A stretch of 64,000 nucleotides of DNA from Rutidosis leptorrhynchoides (taxonomy: Eukaryota; Streptophyta; Magnoliopsida; Asterales; Asteraceae): NCBI RefSeq assembly GCF_046630445.1, contig NC_092341.1, positions 32,068,001-32,132,000 of the forward strand, given 5' to 3'. Every line of letters begins with the position of its first letter. The first letter of the stretch is position 1. The position numbers and the translations under genes are program-made. Under the pieces are notes generated by a model. The model saw only the letters and a program-made list of their open reading frames with translations, did not search any database and was not told the origin of the DNA. Shown piece by piece: positions 62,204 through 64,000 of the stretch.

Positions 62204-62846
62204 TGTAACAACCCGACTTTTTTGACTTGCTTTTATGCCTTGGGTTTTTGCGAAACTGCGTATTTGTGCGTACTATGCTACTTTATACTCTGGAACCTTT
62301 ATATACATGGTTTACTTTCATTTATATGTTAAAACATGCCTTAGAGTACGTAGGATACTTAACTTGATCACCGAAAGCCTTATTGACCGTTAGTATCACT
62401 TGACGTTACGAACAAACTGCGTACTGCGTACACGTTTAACTTTTGTCGTAATCGGAATATTATGACTACGAAATCTTAATTATTATTTTATAATAATAAT
62501 TACTTGGGTTTTTGGATGCTTAATTACGATTAATAATTTACTAGAACACACTAGTTAGTCTTGTTGGACTTTCTACCTTGTTGGACTTTAGCCCACCCTA
62601 CACTAGTTAGTGGACTATTTAATTAGCCCAATTATAAGTAACTAGTAACCCATTAATAAGTAAGACAAATGCCCATTTATTAGAGAGAACATGCTAGCAT
62701 TTATGTCAAGTATTATCCTTAATGTTGCATGGGATCCTAACATAAGCACCAACTTTAGACAACCATTAACCATAAAGCAAAAAGTTGTCCCCCTTGTTCC
62801 CCCCATGTTCCCACGTTTTTGACACCACCACCACCTCCTCCCCATC

Positions 62847-62854
62847 TATAAATA
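62847..62854 (+). promoter_or_regulatory. TATA box in the right-hand LTR
   Basis: TATAAATA followed about 30 bp later by CATTTTACACTTGCTCTC, a good plant core promoter arrangement. Confidence 0.6.
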
Positions 62855-63088
62855 CAAGCCTTATTCCATCCATTTTACACTTGCTCTCATTTGCATTTCA
62901 CACACACTTACTCTCTTATTTTCTCTCTACTCTTTCTCACTCTAAAATTTGTAAGTTTTTGATTTTTCTTCTTCTTCTTCTTCCCTTCTTAATCACGTGT
63001 TCATCATCATCATTTAAAGGAATCAAGCTTTTTAGCTTTTGATCTTGATTACATCTTGTAAATTCAAACATGGATTTTAATCCTTCAA

Positions 63089-63410
63089 GAACATGGAAGA
63101 TTCAAGCTTTCTAGCTTTGAATCTTCACCTACTTTATAGATCTACATCTTTTTAGCTTTAATCTTGTTATTTTGTTGTAAAGATTCAAATTTTTGTTTGT
63201 AATCTTCATGTAACTTAAAGATCCAAGCTTTATGCTTCAAGATCTTCAAGAACAACCAAGATGCAAGCTTTCTAGCTTGGAACTTCATATCTTTTGTTGG
63301 ATCTAAGTTTTCTAACTTATGATCTCATTATTTTGTTATAAAGATCAAAACTTGTGTTTTTGGTCTTCATATAACTTAAAGATCTAAGCTTTATGCTTCA
63401 AGTTCTTCAA
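63089..63410 (+). repeat. Two 161-bp tandem units in the LTR leader
   Basis: Units 63089-63249 and 63250-63410 align head to tail, each starting GAACA(T/A) and containing CAAGCTTTCTAGCTT and GCTTTATGCTTCAAG. A diverged partial unit lies on each side. The CAAGCTTTCTAGCTTG core is itself palindromic. Confidence 0.8.
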
Positions 63411-64000
63411 GAACACTAAAGGTTCAAGCTTTATAGCTTTGTGACCTTATAACTTGTGTGAAAGGGATCCAAGCTCTCTAGCTTAGGGTTCCATCACTTC
63501 ATTTGATTTAGACTGTGTTAATACTTGTTTGATTGAAGTAAAGTTTGTAACTTTGTTTGTAAATAGGACTTGTATTTGTGTTAAGACTAAGGATATGATG
63601 TAACCTTGGTTCATCATCCATCTAAGACTCTTAAATGAGTTGTGTTCTTACTTGGTCTTAACATATTGTGTGTTGATGGTAGAATCTTGGTCAAGGTGAT
63701 GCTAACCCATCAATGAGTTGTACACTTGAAGCTACAAGCATCAAGGATGAGAACCATGATGAGCATCAAGCACCAAGAACCCCACCGGAGCACTTGTTTA
63801 CTATTTTTAGGGATCTGATCTGTAACCTGGGCTACTGGAAAGTCAATTTTCAGTTAGTTCGGTTCGATTAAATGATTTTCCGTTTAGGCCTCATCTTAAT
63901 CCGAGTTACCGTTTAGGATTTACGGCCCTCCGAAAGTCACTACGCCGTTGTAACGTTGTGCTGAAATTTCTGACCTACTCGCACTTAAATTGTCGCCATG

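Larger units (their letters stand above)
62204..64000 (+). mobile_element. LTR of a further retrotransposon, cut by the window end
   Basis: Begins TGTAACAACCCGACTTTTTT. A TATA box (TATAAATA, 62847-62854) is followed by a CT-rich, CTCTC/TTCTTC stretch typical of a plant transcript start and leader, so it points to the right. At least 1.8 kb long. No coding sequence reached. Two exact-length 161-bp repeats lie at 63089-63410. Confidence 0.65.

Noticed and set aside
62785-63042. 85-residue serine/leucine-rich reading
   Set aside because: It overlaps the TATA box and CT-rich leader of an LTR; it is non-coding.
1-64000. CRISPR array, operon, phage or bacterial island
   Set aside because: No spaced identical repeats with unique spacers and no prokaryotic gene arrangement; repeats are microsatellites, LTRs and MITEs.

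Overview
This is a stretch of nuclear DNA from a repeat-rich flowering plant. The evidence is spliced genes with GT-AG introns, plant-type LTR retrotransposons (Athila, Tekay-like chromovirus, Ty1/copia), MULE, Stowaway and Helitron elements, and strongly AT-rich spacers. The style of the LTRs reminds me of Asteraceae, but that is recall and not proof. I see no bacterial genes, CRISPR array or rRNA.

Layout. Positions 1-7386 hold the 5' part of a minus-strand Ty1/copia element (gag, long leader, primer site, 5' LTR). Its leader is interrupted by a 3.7 kb solo-LTR-like element that contains a tRNA-like Pol III unit. Positions 7387-13400 are a mobile-element scrapyard: a Helitron-type 3' end, a Stowaway-like MITE, a tRNA-derived SINE with a 16-bp target duplication, a 582-bp foldback MULE with a 9-bp target duplication, and a complete 336-bp TRIM.

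Positions 13459-25392 are a gene island with three host genes. They are a conserved coiled-coil protein of unknown function (+, 3 exons), a TRF2/HOY1 PH-like domain protein (-, 6 exons) and a folate-biopterin transporter family protein (-, 5 exons). I rebuilt all three exon by exon, and each closes in frame from start to stop. The island also carries MITEs in introns, a Helitron with a nested Stowaway, and a duplicated splice acceptor in the transporter gene.

Positions 26030-36483 are a MULE (9-bp target duplication) that has swallowed an 8.8 kb Tekay-like LTR retrotransposon. Positions 37377 to the end are nested LTR elements. A Tekay-type LTR was split by a very large Athila (37862-61782, minus strand), which in turn received a young, non-autonomous Tekay-like element (40340-47406). 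A further plus-strand LTR begins at 62204 and runs off the window.

The most unusual signal is a pair of 13-bp near-palindromes with a constant 31-bp period. It occurs four times in the Athila element: once in each LTR, once in the leader before gag-pol, and once upstream of the post-pol ORF. Two other LTR families in the window carry their own twin GC-rich hairpins, so this may be a general and little-described feature of these LTRs.
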